DNA of 12,614 nt from Pseudofrankia asymbiotica (GTDB lineage: Bacteria > Actinomycetota > Actinomycetes > Frankiales > Frankiaceae), in NCBI RefSeq assembly GCF_001983105.1, contig NZ_MOMC01000022.1, positions 151,328-163,941 of the forward strand, given 5' to 3'. The position numbers and the translations under genes were made by a program. The notes below the pieces were generated by a model. The model saw only the letters and a program-made list of their open reading frames with translations. It was not told the DNA's origin and did no database searches. Positions 7,515 through 12,614 of the stretch are shown one piece after another; the first letter of the stretch is position 1; each line of letters begins with the position of its first letter.

Positions 7515-8237
7515 ATGCTGAACAGCGTGCCGGAGCTGACGGCGGCCACGCCGAGCAAGGTGCGCGACGGGAACCAGACGCTCGCGCGCGGGCTGCGCGT
7601 GCTGCTCGCGATCGCCGACTCCAAGTCGGGGATGACCGTGCAGCAGGTCGGCGACATGCTCGGCGTGCACCGGTCGATCGCCTACCGGGTGCTCCAGACC
7701 CTGGTCGACTTCGACCTCGCCGCGCGCAGCAGCGAGGGGACCTACATCCCGGGCGCCCGCCTCGCGACCCTCGCCGAGGCGTTCCTCCCCACGCTGCGCG
7801 ACGCGACCGCCCCGATCATGCGCTCGCTCGCCGACCGGCTGCAGTCGACGGTCATGCTCTTCGTCGCGCAGGGCGAGGACGCGGTCGCGATCGCGATGAC
7901 GGAGCCCACGACGGCGCCGCACCACCTGGCCTTCCGGCCGGGCATGCGCACGCCGCTGACCCGGGGCGCGGCAGGCTACGCGATCCTCGCCGCCGATCCG
8001 CCGTCCGTGGGGGAGCCCGAGGAGGTCGCGCACGCGCGCGACGTCGGCTACGCCCGCAGCCACGCTGAGGTCGAGGCCGGCCAGTACGCCGTCGCGGCCT
8101 GGATCCCGATGACCGGCACCGCGACCCGCGCCTGTCTGAACCTCATCACCTACCGCGAGGACGTCGCCGAGGCCGCCGGCCCCGAGATGCGCCGCGCCGC
8201 CGACCAGGTCGCCCGCGCCCTGCGCCGCCAGGCGTGA
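7515..8237 (+). CDS. IclR-family transcriptional regulator (MhpR-like)
   Basis: This is the likely pathway-specific regulator of the operon; MhpR of E. coli, which activates the mhp genes, belongs to the same family. The protein has 240 aa. A winged helix-turn-helix covers residues 22-80 (recognition helix around HRSIAYRVLQTL), followed by an effector domain (85-240). That domain looks short, with little between GYAILAADPPS and the EAGQYAVAAWIP segment. The gene lies 46 bp downstream of the aldolase gene on the same strand. No Shine-Dalgarno precedes the ATG at 7515. A GTG at 7527 (236 aa) is an alternative, because TATGCT (7514-7519) could be a -10 box giving a leaderless mRNA. Candidate operators are the palindromes in the divergent spacer. 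Confidence 0.85.
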   Translation: MLNSVPELTAATPSKVRDGNQTLARGLRVLLAIADSKSGMTVQQVGDMLGVHRSIAYRVLQTLVDFDLAARSSEGTYIPGARLATLAEAFLPTLRDATAPIMRSLADRLQSTVMLFVAQGEDAVAIAMTEPTTAPHHLAFRPGMRTPLTRGAAGYAILAADPPSVGEPEEVAHARDVGYARSHAEVEAGQYAVAAWIPMTGTATRACLNLITYREDVAEAAGPEMRRAADQVARALRRQA

Positions 8238-8393
8238 GCCGCGGTAGGCGCGGATGTCCCCCCTCCCGCCATCGCTGAGAAGACCGCCGATCGATCGGGC
8301 CAACAGCTGGTTGTCGCGCTCGTCCTCGCCATCGGCTGGCTCCGCTGGGTGGCCGGCGGCGTCAGGTGGCGCATTGTCGCTCTCCCGACTCGT
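8238..8393. other. Intergenic stretch after the IclR gene; no gene supported
   Basis: No supported gene or clear terminator is seen here. The only notable element is the perfect 12-bp palindrome CCGATCGATCGG at 8287-8298. A 58-codon ATG frame (8254-8430) exists but has no ribosome binding site, is Ser/Pro/Arg-rich and overlaps the promoter element that follows, so it is not called. Confidence 0.5.
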
Positions 8394-8421
8394 TGAACCG
8401 ATCTCGGCCCGGTGCCGTGCC
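8394..8421 (+). promoter_or_regulatory. Predicted ECF (SigL-type) promoter of the lipoprotein gene
   Basis: TGAACC (8394-8399), a 16-bp spacer and CGTGCC (8416-8421) lie about 75 bases upstream of the lipoprotein start. The same TGAACC-N16-CGTG pattern precedes the ECF sigma gene at 10424-10451, and it matches the consensus I recall for mycobacterial SigL (TGAACC, about 16-18 bp, CGT). Confidence 0.65.
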
Positions 8422-8494
8422 TTGGTGTGACCGCGGAACCGGTGGCCGCGACGAGGCCTGGCCGCCGGGGCGAGCGGCCGACGAGGAGATGATC

Positions 8495-9088
8495 ATGAAA
8501 GAACCAAGGATGCGTCGGCTGCCGGTCCCGGCGACGCTGACCCTGCCGGTAGCCGCTACGGCGTTGCTGCTCGCGGCGTGCGGCGGCGGGACGTCGTCGA
8601 CGTCGACCAGCCCGGCGACCGTGGGAGCGAACCCGTCCACGGCGGCGAGCGCATCAGCGCCGGCAAGCGGATCGGTGGTGGGTGGCACGACGGTCGCCAC
8701 GGGGTCCGGTCCGGCGGGCACCTTCCTGACCGACGGCAGCGGCAAGACCCTCTACCTGTTCATGGCCGACAAGGCCGGCGCGTCGACCTGCGCGGGTGCA
8801 TGTGCCAGGGCCTGGCCTCCCCTCACAACGACGGCCGCGCCGGCCGCGTCCGGGGCCGCGCTCGCCAGCGACCTTGGCACGATCATGCGCTCGGACGGGA
8901 CGACGCAGGTGACCTACCACGGCCACCCGTTGTACTACTACGAGGACGACAAAAAGGCCGGGCAGACGGAGGGCCAGGGCAGTACCGAGTTCGGCGCCAA
9001 GTGGTGGCTGGTCGCGCCGTCCGGCTCGGCGATCACCACCGGCGGGTCGGGCAGCACCGGCGCGGGCGCCGGCGGCGGTGGGTACTGA
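8495..9088 (+). CDS. Secreted lipoprotein with Yx(F/W/Y)xxD repeats (Lipoprotein_15 / COG4315 family)
   Basis: This is an exported, probably lipid-anchored protein of unknown biochemical function. The start is the ATG at 8495, which lies six bases after GAGGAG (8483-8488); the in-frame ATG at 8489 touches that site. The 197-aa product has a basic N-terminus, a hydrophobic core and lipobox LAAC with Cys29, then a Ser/Thr/Ala-rich linker to about residue 72. Two family motifs follow: Tyr87-x-Phe89-x-x-Asp92 and Tyr147-x-Tyr149-x-x-Asp152, with a cysteine pair Cys99/Cys103 between them. The C-terminus is a Gly-rich tail. It is convergent with the anti-sigma/sigma operon and carries a matching ECF-type promoter, so it is a likely member of that regulon with an envelope role. 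That last point is inference. Confidence 0.85.
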   Translation: MKEPRMRRLPVPATLTLPVAATALLLAACGGGTSSTSTSPATVGANPSTAASASAPASGSVVGGTTVATGSGPAGTFLTDGSGKTLYLFMADKAGASTCAGACARAWPPLTTTAAPAASGAALASDLGTIMRSDGTTQVTYHGHPLYYYEDDKKAGQTEGQGSTEFGAKWWLVAPSGSAITTGGSGSTGAGAGGGGY

Positions 9089-9100
9089 TTCGACGTGGCT

Positions 9101-9131
9101 GTCCCGCCGCGGCGCACAGCCGCGGCGGGAC
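9101..9131. terminator. Hairpin terminator between convergent genes
   Basis: GTCCCGCCGCGGC (9101-9113) pairs perfectly with GCCGCGGCGGGAC (9119-9131) across a 5-nt loop. It starts 12 bases after the lipoprotein stop and ends 33 bases from the anti-sigma stop on the other strand, so it can serve both transcripts. There is no U tract, as is common for actinobacterial stem-only terminators. Confidence 0.75.
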
Positions 9132-9164
9132 GAGCTCACTGGAGTCCTCGGCCAGCGTGTGGCT

Positions 9165-9830
9165 CTAGACAGCCAGGGTGAGGATCGCCGTCCCGTCCGG
9201 CTTGGTGATGTTCACGCTCGAGATCTGCTCGGGCGTCAGGGCTGTGCCGCCGGTGAGGGAGACCTTCCGCCCGGGATCGAGCCGCCAGCTGCCCGCGTCG
9301 TACGCGTCGCCGTCGGCGTCGTACGCGACCAGCTTGTACTCGTAGCCCGGGGCGACGGAGGCGTCAGGCCGATACCAGCAGGTCAGGTCGATCTCGGTGC
9401 CCCACTGGGTGGCCCGCAACGCGACGGCGGCGCTGACCGGGCTCGCGACCAGCGCGGTCATGGCCCGCGGCGCCGGCGTCGCCTGGCCGTTCGGCGGCAC
9501 GGCGGTGACGACGACGGCGGTCAGGCTCGCCGCCGCGACCAGGCCCAGGCCAGCGGTGAGCCAGCGCCGACGGGTCCGTTCCCTGCCGGCGACGCGCAGC
9601 AGCCCGGGCAGCAGAATGTCGGGAACCGGTTCGACCGGGGCGCCTGCCGGCTCGGCGAAGGCGCTTTCGTCGAGGCCGGCCAGCAGCGGCGGAACCCCGA
9701 CGATCTCGGCCACATTGGCCTGGCACTGCGGGCAGGTCGCGAGATGGGCCTCGAAGCCGGCCCGCTCCGCCCGATCGAGCCCCCCAAGCACGTAGGCGGC
9801 GTCGAGGTGAGCGTACGGATCGGCGCTCAT
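9165..9830 (-). CDS. rslA: Membrane-anchored zinc anti-sigma factor (RslA/RskA-like)
   Basis: This protein is predicted to hold its cognate ECF sigma factor inactive at the membrane until a signal releases it. The 221-aa protein has an N-terminal ZAS zinc motif, H29-LAT-C33-PQ-C36, with a further His8. A single transmembrane helix spans roughly residues 90-111 after an Arg-rich stretch. An extracytoplasmic C-terminal domain resembles the RskA family. The start ATG at 9830 overlaps the sigma gene stop (ATGA), and GGAGGTG lies just upstream on the minus strand. An upstream in-frame extension to 9962 only shadows the sigma gene. In M. tuberculosis the SigL partner RslA has the same architecture and is redox-sensitive through its zinc site. 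The symbol is given by analogy. Confidence 0.85.
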   Translation of the reverse strand: MSADPYAHLDAAYVLGGLDRAERAGFEAHLATCPQCQANVAEIVGVPPLLAGLDESAFAEPAGAPVEPVPDILLPGLLRVAGRERTRRRWLTAGLGLVAAASLTAVVVTAVPPNGQATPAPRAMTALVASPVSAAVALRATQWGTEIDLTCWYRPDASVAPGYEYKLVAYDADGDAYDAGSWRLDPGRKVSLTGGTALTPEQISSVNITKPDGTAILTLAV

Positions 9831-10330
9831 GAGACACCTCCCAGTTCGTCGATGGCCAGCCGCAGTGCCCGCAGCGCGAAATGGGTGCGCGATTTCACCG
9901 TGCCCGGCGCGATCCCCAGGGCCTGCGCCGCCTGGCCGACCGAGCTGCCGCGGAAGTAACACTCCCGCAGCACATCCCGATGTTCCTTGGACAGTCGGCG
10001 CAGCGCGGCCGCCACCAGTTGGCGGTCGACGACGTGCTCGGCGGGGTCGTCGACCGGCTGCTCGGGAACGCGGTCGGTCACGGTCTCATGGTGGCTGCGG
10101 GCTGCGCGCCACTCGTCGATGGTGATGCGTCTGGCCACCGTGAACAGCCACGGCCGCGGCGAGCCGCGAGCCGGGTCGAGCACCCCCGGGTTGCGCCAGG
10201 CGCGCAGCAGGGTCTCCTGCACGATGTCCTGCGCACGGGTCCGGTCGCCGCCGGTCAGCCCCAGGACATAGGTCCACAGCGCGCCAGCGTGCTGGTCGTG
10301 CAACGCGCGCAGCAGGTTCTCGTCGCTCAC
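9827..10330 (-). CDS. sigL: ECF RNA polymerase sigma factor, SigL-like
   Basis: This alternative sigma factor directs RNA polymerase to a small extracytoplasmic-function regulon. The 167-aa product has region 2 at about residues 8-78, including DIVQETLLRAWRNP and WLFTVARRITIDEWRA. After a short acidic linker comes region 4 at about 105-163, with the helix-turn-helix SVGQAAQALGIAPGTVKSRTHFALRALR. It resembles M. tuberculosis SigL closely in length and motif wording. The GTG at 10330 has a GGGGGAGG run just upstream; a GTG at 10381 would add 17 residues with little coding character. A TGAACC-N16-CGTGTG promoter about 94 bases upstream suggests autoregulation. The anti-sigma gene follows with an ATGA overlap. 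The ECF assignment is firm; SigL orthology is likely but unproven. Confidence 0.9.
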   Translation of the reverse strand: MSDENLLRALHDQHAGALWTYVLGLTGGDRTRAQDIVQETLLRAWRNPGVLDPARGSPRPWLFTVARRITIDEWRAARSHHETVTDRVPEQPVDDPAEHVVDRQLVAAALRRLSKEHRDVLRECYFRGSSVGQAAQALGIAPGTVKSRTHFALRALRLAIDELGGVS

Positions 10331-10423
10331 ACCCTCCCCCGGACCTGACCGCCCGCCGTCCCGCGCGAGCGCGCGACTCACCAGCCGGCCCCGTCCTGAA
10401 GAACTCTGCCGCCCATTCCCCTT

Positions 10424-10451
10424 CACACGTAAGCCAGGGGCATTTGGTTCA
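10424..10451 (-). promoter_or_regulatory. Predicted autoregulated ECF (SigL-type) promoter of the sigma/anti-sigma operon
   Basis: Read on the minus strand, TGAACC (10451-10446) is followed by 16 bp and CGTGTG (10429-10424). This is a full match to the pattern recalled for mycobacterial SigL promoters. Transcription would start near 10417, leaving a leader of about 85-90 bases before the GTG at 10330. The element lies between the hydrolase stop and the sigma gene, so the sigma operon has its own promoter. Confidence 0.75.
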
Positions 10452-10505
10452 ACGGCGGGTCCGGCTCGACCAGGGGCCGTGGCGCGGCTCCCGACGAGCG
10501 CGTGA

Positions 10506-11531
10506 CTACCCGGCCGGGGTGAACGCCGCGGCGAGGGCGGCGTAGACGTCGCGCAGGAGCTGGGCGGTGCGAGGCGTCTTCGGGATCGCGCCGAAGCCGC
10601 CGTGGATGACGCCGGGGTAGACGTGCAGCTCGGTCGGGACGCCGGCGTGGGAGAGGCGGGCCGCATAGTCCACGATCTCGTCGACGAACGCGTCCACGTC
10701 GCCGCAGCAGAGGTAGGCGGGCGCGAGGCCGGAGAGGTCGGTCGCGCGGGCCGGGGCCGCGGTCGGGGGGACGTCGTCGCCGGCCAGGCCGCCGAGGTAC
10801 GCCTCCCACGACAGCCGGTTGGCGCGCAGGTGCCACAGGCCCCAGTGGCCCGGGTCCTCGATCGCACGGATCGACGCGGTGAGCTCGCGGTCGTCGAGCA
10901 TCGGGTAGATGAGCAGCTGGAACGCCGGCTGTGGGCGGCCGGTCTCGCGTAGCCGCAGGCAGAGCGCGGCGGCTACGCCGGCGCCGGCGCTCGCGCCGCC
11001 GACCGCGAGCCGCGCCGGGTCGACGCCGTACGCCGCCGGGTCCCCGGCGATCTGGCGCCACACCGTCTCGGCGTCGTCCAGTCCGGCCGGGTACGGGTTC
11101 TCCGGAGCGAGCCGCCAGTCGACGGAGACGACCGCGCAGCCGAGCTCGATCACCATCCGGTCGAGGCGGTCGTCGTTCTCGTCCAGGTTGCCCATGATGT
11201 AGGCGCCGCCGTGCAGCCAGAGCAGGCAGGGCAGCGGCGCGGCCGCATCGGCTCCGGCCTCGCCGGGGCCAGAGCCGGCCGGGCGGTACCACCGCACGGT
11301 CACGTCGGGACGGCCGTCGACGCCGGGGATCTTCTCGTCGAGCCGGGTGACCTGTGGTTTCGGCGGCGCGGGGGGAGCGGCGACCGCCCCGTAGGAGACG
11401 CGGATCGTGTCGACGGAGGTCAGGTCCCAGCGTGCCAGCCGGTCGAGGACCGCCACGGTCCCGGGCTCCACGCGCGCTTTCACGTCGATGGCGGGCCCGG
11501 CCGAGCTCATCGGTGCGGCGTCCTCGGGCAC
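10506..11531 (-). CDS. Alpha/beta hydrolase, hormone-sensitive-lipase (HSL) family esterase
   Basis: A predicted cytoplasmic carboxylesterase acting on short acyl or aryl esters; the natural substrate is unknown. The 341-aa protein shows the HSL oxyanion motif HGGAY (107-111). The nucleophile elbow GASAG has Ser181, a variant of the usual GDSAG. The acid is Asp280 (or Asp278) in CGDVDAFVDE, and the base is His310 in VIHGGF. The conserved DWRLAPENPYPAG block lies between them. A Gly/Ala-rich insert (about 86-99) precedes the core. The GTG start at 11531 is preferred because GGGAG lies six bases upstream; an ATG at 11510 would drop seven residues. It follows a flavin monooxygenase gene on the same strand, but a large palindrome separates the two, so co-transcription is uncertain. 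Confidence 0.85.
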   Translation of the reverse strand: MPEDAAPMSSAGPAIDVKARVEPGTVAVLDRLARWDLTSVDTIRVSYGAVAAPPAPPKPQVTRLDEKIPGVDGRPDVTVRWYRPAGSGPGEAGADAAAPLPCLLWLHGGAYIMGNLDENDDRLDRMVIELGCAVVSVDWRLAPENPYPAGLDDAETVWRQIAGDPAAYGVDPARLAVGGASAGAGVAAALCLRLRETGRPQPAFQLLIYPMLDDRELTASIRAIEDPGHWGLWHLRANRLSWEAYLGGLAGDDVPPTAAPARATDLSGLAPAYLCCGDVDAFVDEIVDYAARLSHAGVPTELHVYPGVIHGGFGAIPKTPRTAQLLRDVYAALAAAFTPAG

Positions 11532-11551
11532 TGTGCGCTCCCGTCGGTGGG

Positions 11552-11626
11552 TGATCGTGACTTACGTGTCGTCGTGGTCGCGCTCGGGGCTGGAACACGA
11601 CCACGACGACACGTGCTTGGTGATCA
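11552..11626. repeat. 75-bp interrupted palindrome with 17-bp perfect arms; possible stem-only terminator
   Basis: ACGTGTCGTCGTGGTCG (11564-11580) is exactly complementary to CGACCACGACGACACGT (11598-11614), with a 17-nt loop. The symmetry continues outward after a 7-bp mismatch: TGATC (11552-11556) matches GATCA (11622-11626) about the same centre, 11589. It lies downstream of the monooxygenase stop and 21 bases or more upstream of the hydrolase start, both on the minus strand. It could be a terminator for the monooxygenase, a dispersed palindromic repeat or an operator. No U tract is present. Confidence 0.7.
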
Positions 11627-11702
11627 ACGCGGCCGCCGCGGTGCGGGGCCTGACGTCTCGGCCGTCGGGATGGGCCTGCCCGTCAGGATGGCTTGTGGGC
11701 CG

Positions 11703-12614
11703 TCAGGTCGCGGTCGATCCGTCCGGAGCCGGTCGGCTCGCCGTCTCCGGGTCGACCGGCTCGATGCCCTCCTCGATGGCCTTGATGAGCAGGGCCATGA
11801 AGCGGGTGTAGAAGCGGGCCATCCGGATGAAGCCGGTGCCGAACCAGAGGCCGGGCTGGGCGGAGCGGCGCCAGGTGTTGGCGTACTCGCCGTCGGCCGC
11901 GCGGCCGTAGGCCTTGTCGATCTTCTCCGCGGCCTTGCCGAGCACGGGCTGGAGGTGGCCCCAGAACTGGTGGTAGCCGGTCGCGAAGACGATGAGCTCG
12001 ACGTCGTCCATGGTCGAGCCGTCGGTGAAGGTGACCGTCTTGCCGTTGATCTCGGCCAGCTCGACGCCCTGCCTGAGCTTCACCCGGCCGTCGGCGATGA
12101 GCTCGGAGGCGCCGATGTCGATCTGGTAGGCGTCCCGGCCGGACATGTGCGCGCCGATGATGCCCGTGCCATCCGGTCCCCACTCGAGCTTGAAGCCCTG
12201 GGCCTCGAGCCGGTCGAGCAGCGGGCGGTCCGCCTCGGCGGCCTCCTTCACCAGCCGCTTGTTCAGCTCGTCCACCCGCACGTTGGGCAGCGAGTAGGTC
12301 ATCTGGTCGGCGAAGTCCGGGGTGTACGGCATGTCCTCGGTGAACAGCGTCGACCAGTAGCGGTGGTAGGACTCGTAGGTGACGACGTAGGTCGCGCCGC
12401 GTTGCACCATCGTCACGTCGGCGCCGTGCTCGTAGAGGTCGTGGGCGAGCTCGTGGCCGCTCACCGCGGCGCCGACCACCAGGACCTTCTTGCCGGGGAA
12501 GTCGGCGCCGTTCTGGAACTCGTCGGAGTGCGTCCAGATGCCCTGGTAGGTCTCCAGCCCCTTGATCGCCGGCACCCTCGGCGCGCCGAACATCCCGCCC
12601 GCGACGACGAAGTG
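11703..12614 (-). CDS. Flavin-containing monooxygenase, C-terminal part (N-terminus beyond the window)
   Basis: This is an NADPH- and FAD-dependent monooxygenase that would oxygenate a heteroatom or ketone. The 303 visible residues lack the N-terminal FAD Rossmann motif, which lies off the right edge. The frame stays open to base 12614 and the internal ATG at 12593 is not a true start. Near the left end of the visible protein, YQGIWTHSDEF fits the FMO fingerprint F/Y-x-G-x(3)-H-x(3)-Y/F. The NADPH-binding loop reads VVGAAVSG, with Ala replacing the second Gly of GxGxxG. FATGYHQFW (210-218) is the FATGY motif of the family. The fingerprint lacks the Trp-Pro ending of classical Baeyer-Villiger enzymes, so a type I FMO is slightly favoured. 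The stop is at 11705-11703. Confidence 0.88.
   Translation of the reverse strand, partial: HFVVAGGMFGAPRVPAIKGLETYQGIWTHSDEFQNGADFPGKKVLVVGAAVSGHELAHDLYEHGADVTMVQRGATYVVTYESYHRYWSTLFTEDMPYTPDFADQMTYSLPNVRVDELNKRLVKEAAEADRPLLDRLEAQGFKLEWGPDGTGIIGAHMSGRDAYQIDIGASELIADGRVKLRQGVELAEINGKTVTFTDGSTMDDVELIVFATGYHQFWGHLQPVLGKAAEKIDKAYGRAADGEYANTWRRSAQPGLWFGTGFIRMARFYTRFMALLIKAIEEGIEPVDPETASRPAPDGSTAT

Noticed and set aside
8238..8396. Hydrophobic 52-codon continuation in frame with the IclR stop codon
   Set aside because: It has no plausible start of its own and would need stop-codon read-through; absence of stops over this length is expected at this GC content.
8254..8430. 58-codon ATG open frame in the spacer after the IclR gene
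   Set aside because: No ribosome binding site, Ser/Pro/Arg-rich composition, no motif, and it overlaps the ECF-type promoter of the lipoprotein gene.
10331..10867. Upstream in-frame extension of the sigma factor gene
   Set aside because: It runs through the predicted promoter and into the antisense of the esterase gene, with shadow-like composition; ECF factors of this group are about 170-180 residues.

Overview
The window is very GC-rich, with tight ATGA-overlapping genes, GTG starts and an ECF sigma/ZAS anti-sigma pair. This points to a high-GC actinobacterium. A Frankia-like or other soil actinomycete is plausible, but the genus cannot be fixed from the sequence alone.

Left part (1-8237) is a catabolic locus of the mhp/hpp type. 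An AMP-forming acyl-CoA ligase (minus strand, cut at the left edge just after the catalytic lysine) is transcribed divergently from a five-gene operon: an MhpA-like FAD aromatic hydroxylase, an MhpC-like C-C hydrolase, an MhpD-like 2-hydroxypentadienoate hydratase, an acylating acetaldehyde dehydrogenase (MhpF) and a 4-hydroxy-2-oxovalerate aldolase (MhpE). An IclR-family regulator (MhpR-like) follows on the same strand. The first four junctions are stop/start overlaps (three ATGA, one TGATG), so translation is probably coupled. The expected chemistry is ring hydroxylation, meta-cleavage (enzyme not encoded here), hydrolysis, hydration, aldol cleavage to pyruvate plus an aldehyde, and oxidation of the aldehyde to acyl-CoA. 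The extradiol dioxygenase (MhpB) that should sit between A and C is absent. The hydroxylase has an unusual C-terminal tail built from exact 24-bp tandem repeats.

The 311-bp divergent spacer (1648-1958) is relatively AT-rich in its centre and full of structure. It holds a 16-bp perfect inverted repeat in the ligase leader, a TATACT -10-like box enclosed by a GTTGC/GCAAC palindrome, a run of five GATC-centred units every 15-17 bp, and a 9-bp perfect hairpin ahead of the hydroxylase gene.

Middle part (8238-10505) is an envelope-stress type module. A SigL-like ECF sigma factor and its membrane-anchored zinc anti-sigma factor form a minus-strand operon, convergent with a lipoprotein of the Yx(F/W/Y)xxD repeat family. 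The sigma operon and the lipoprotein gene each carry an upstream TGAACC-N16-CGTG element, so the sigma factor probably controls both itself and the lipoprotein. A 13-bp hairpin separates the convergent ends.

Right part (10506-12614, minus strand) holds an HSL-type alpha/beta hydrolase and the C-terminal part of a flavin-containing monooxygenase running off the right edge. Between them is a striking 75-bp interrupted palindrome with 17-bp perfect arms.
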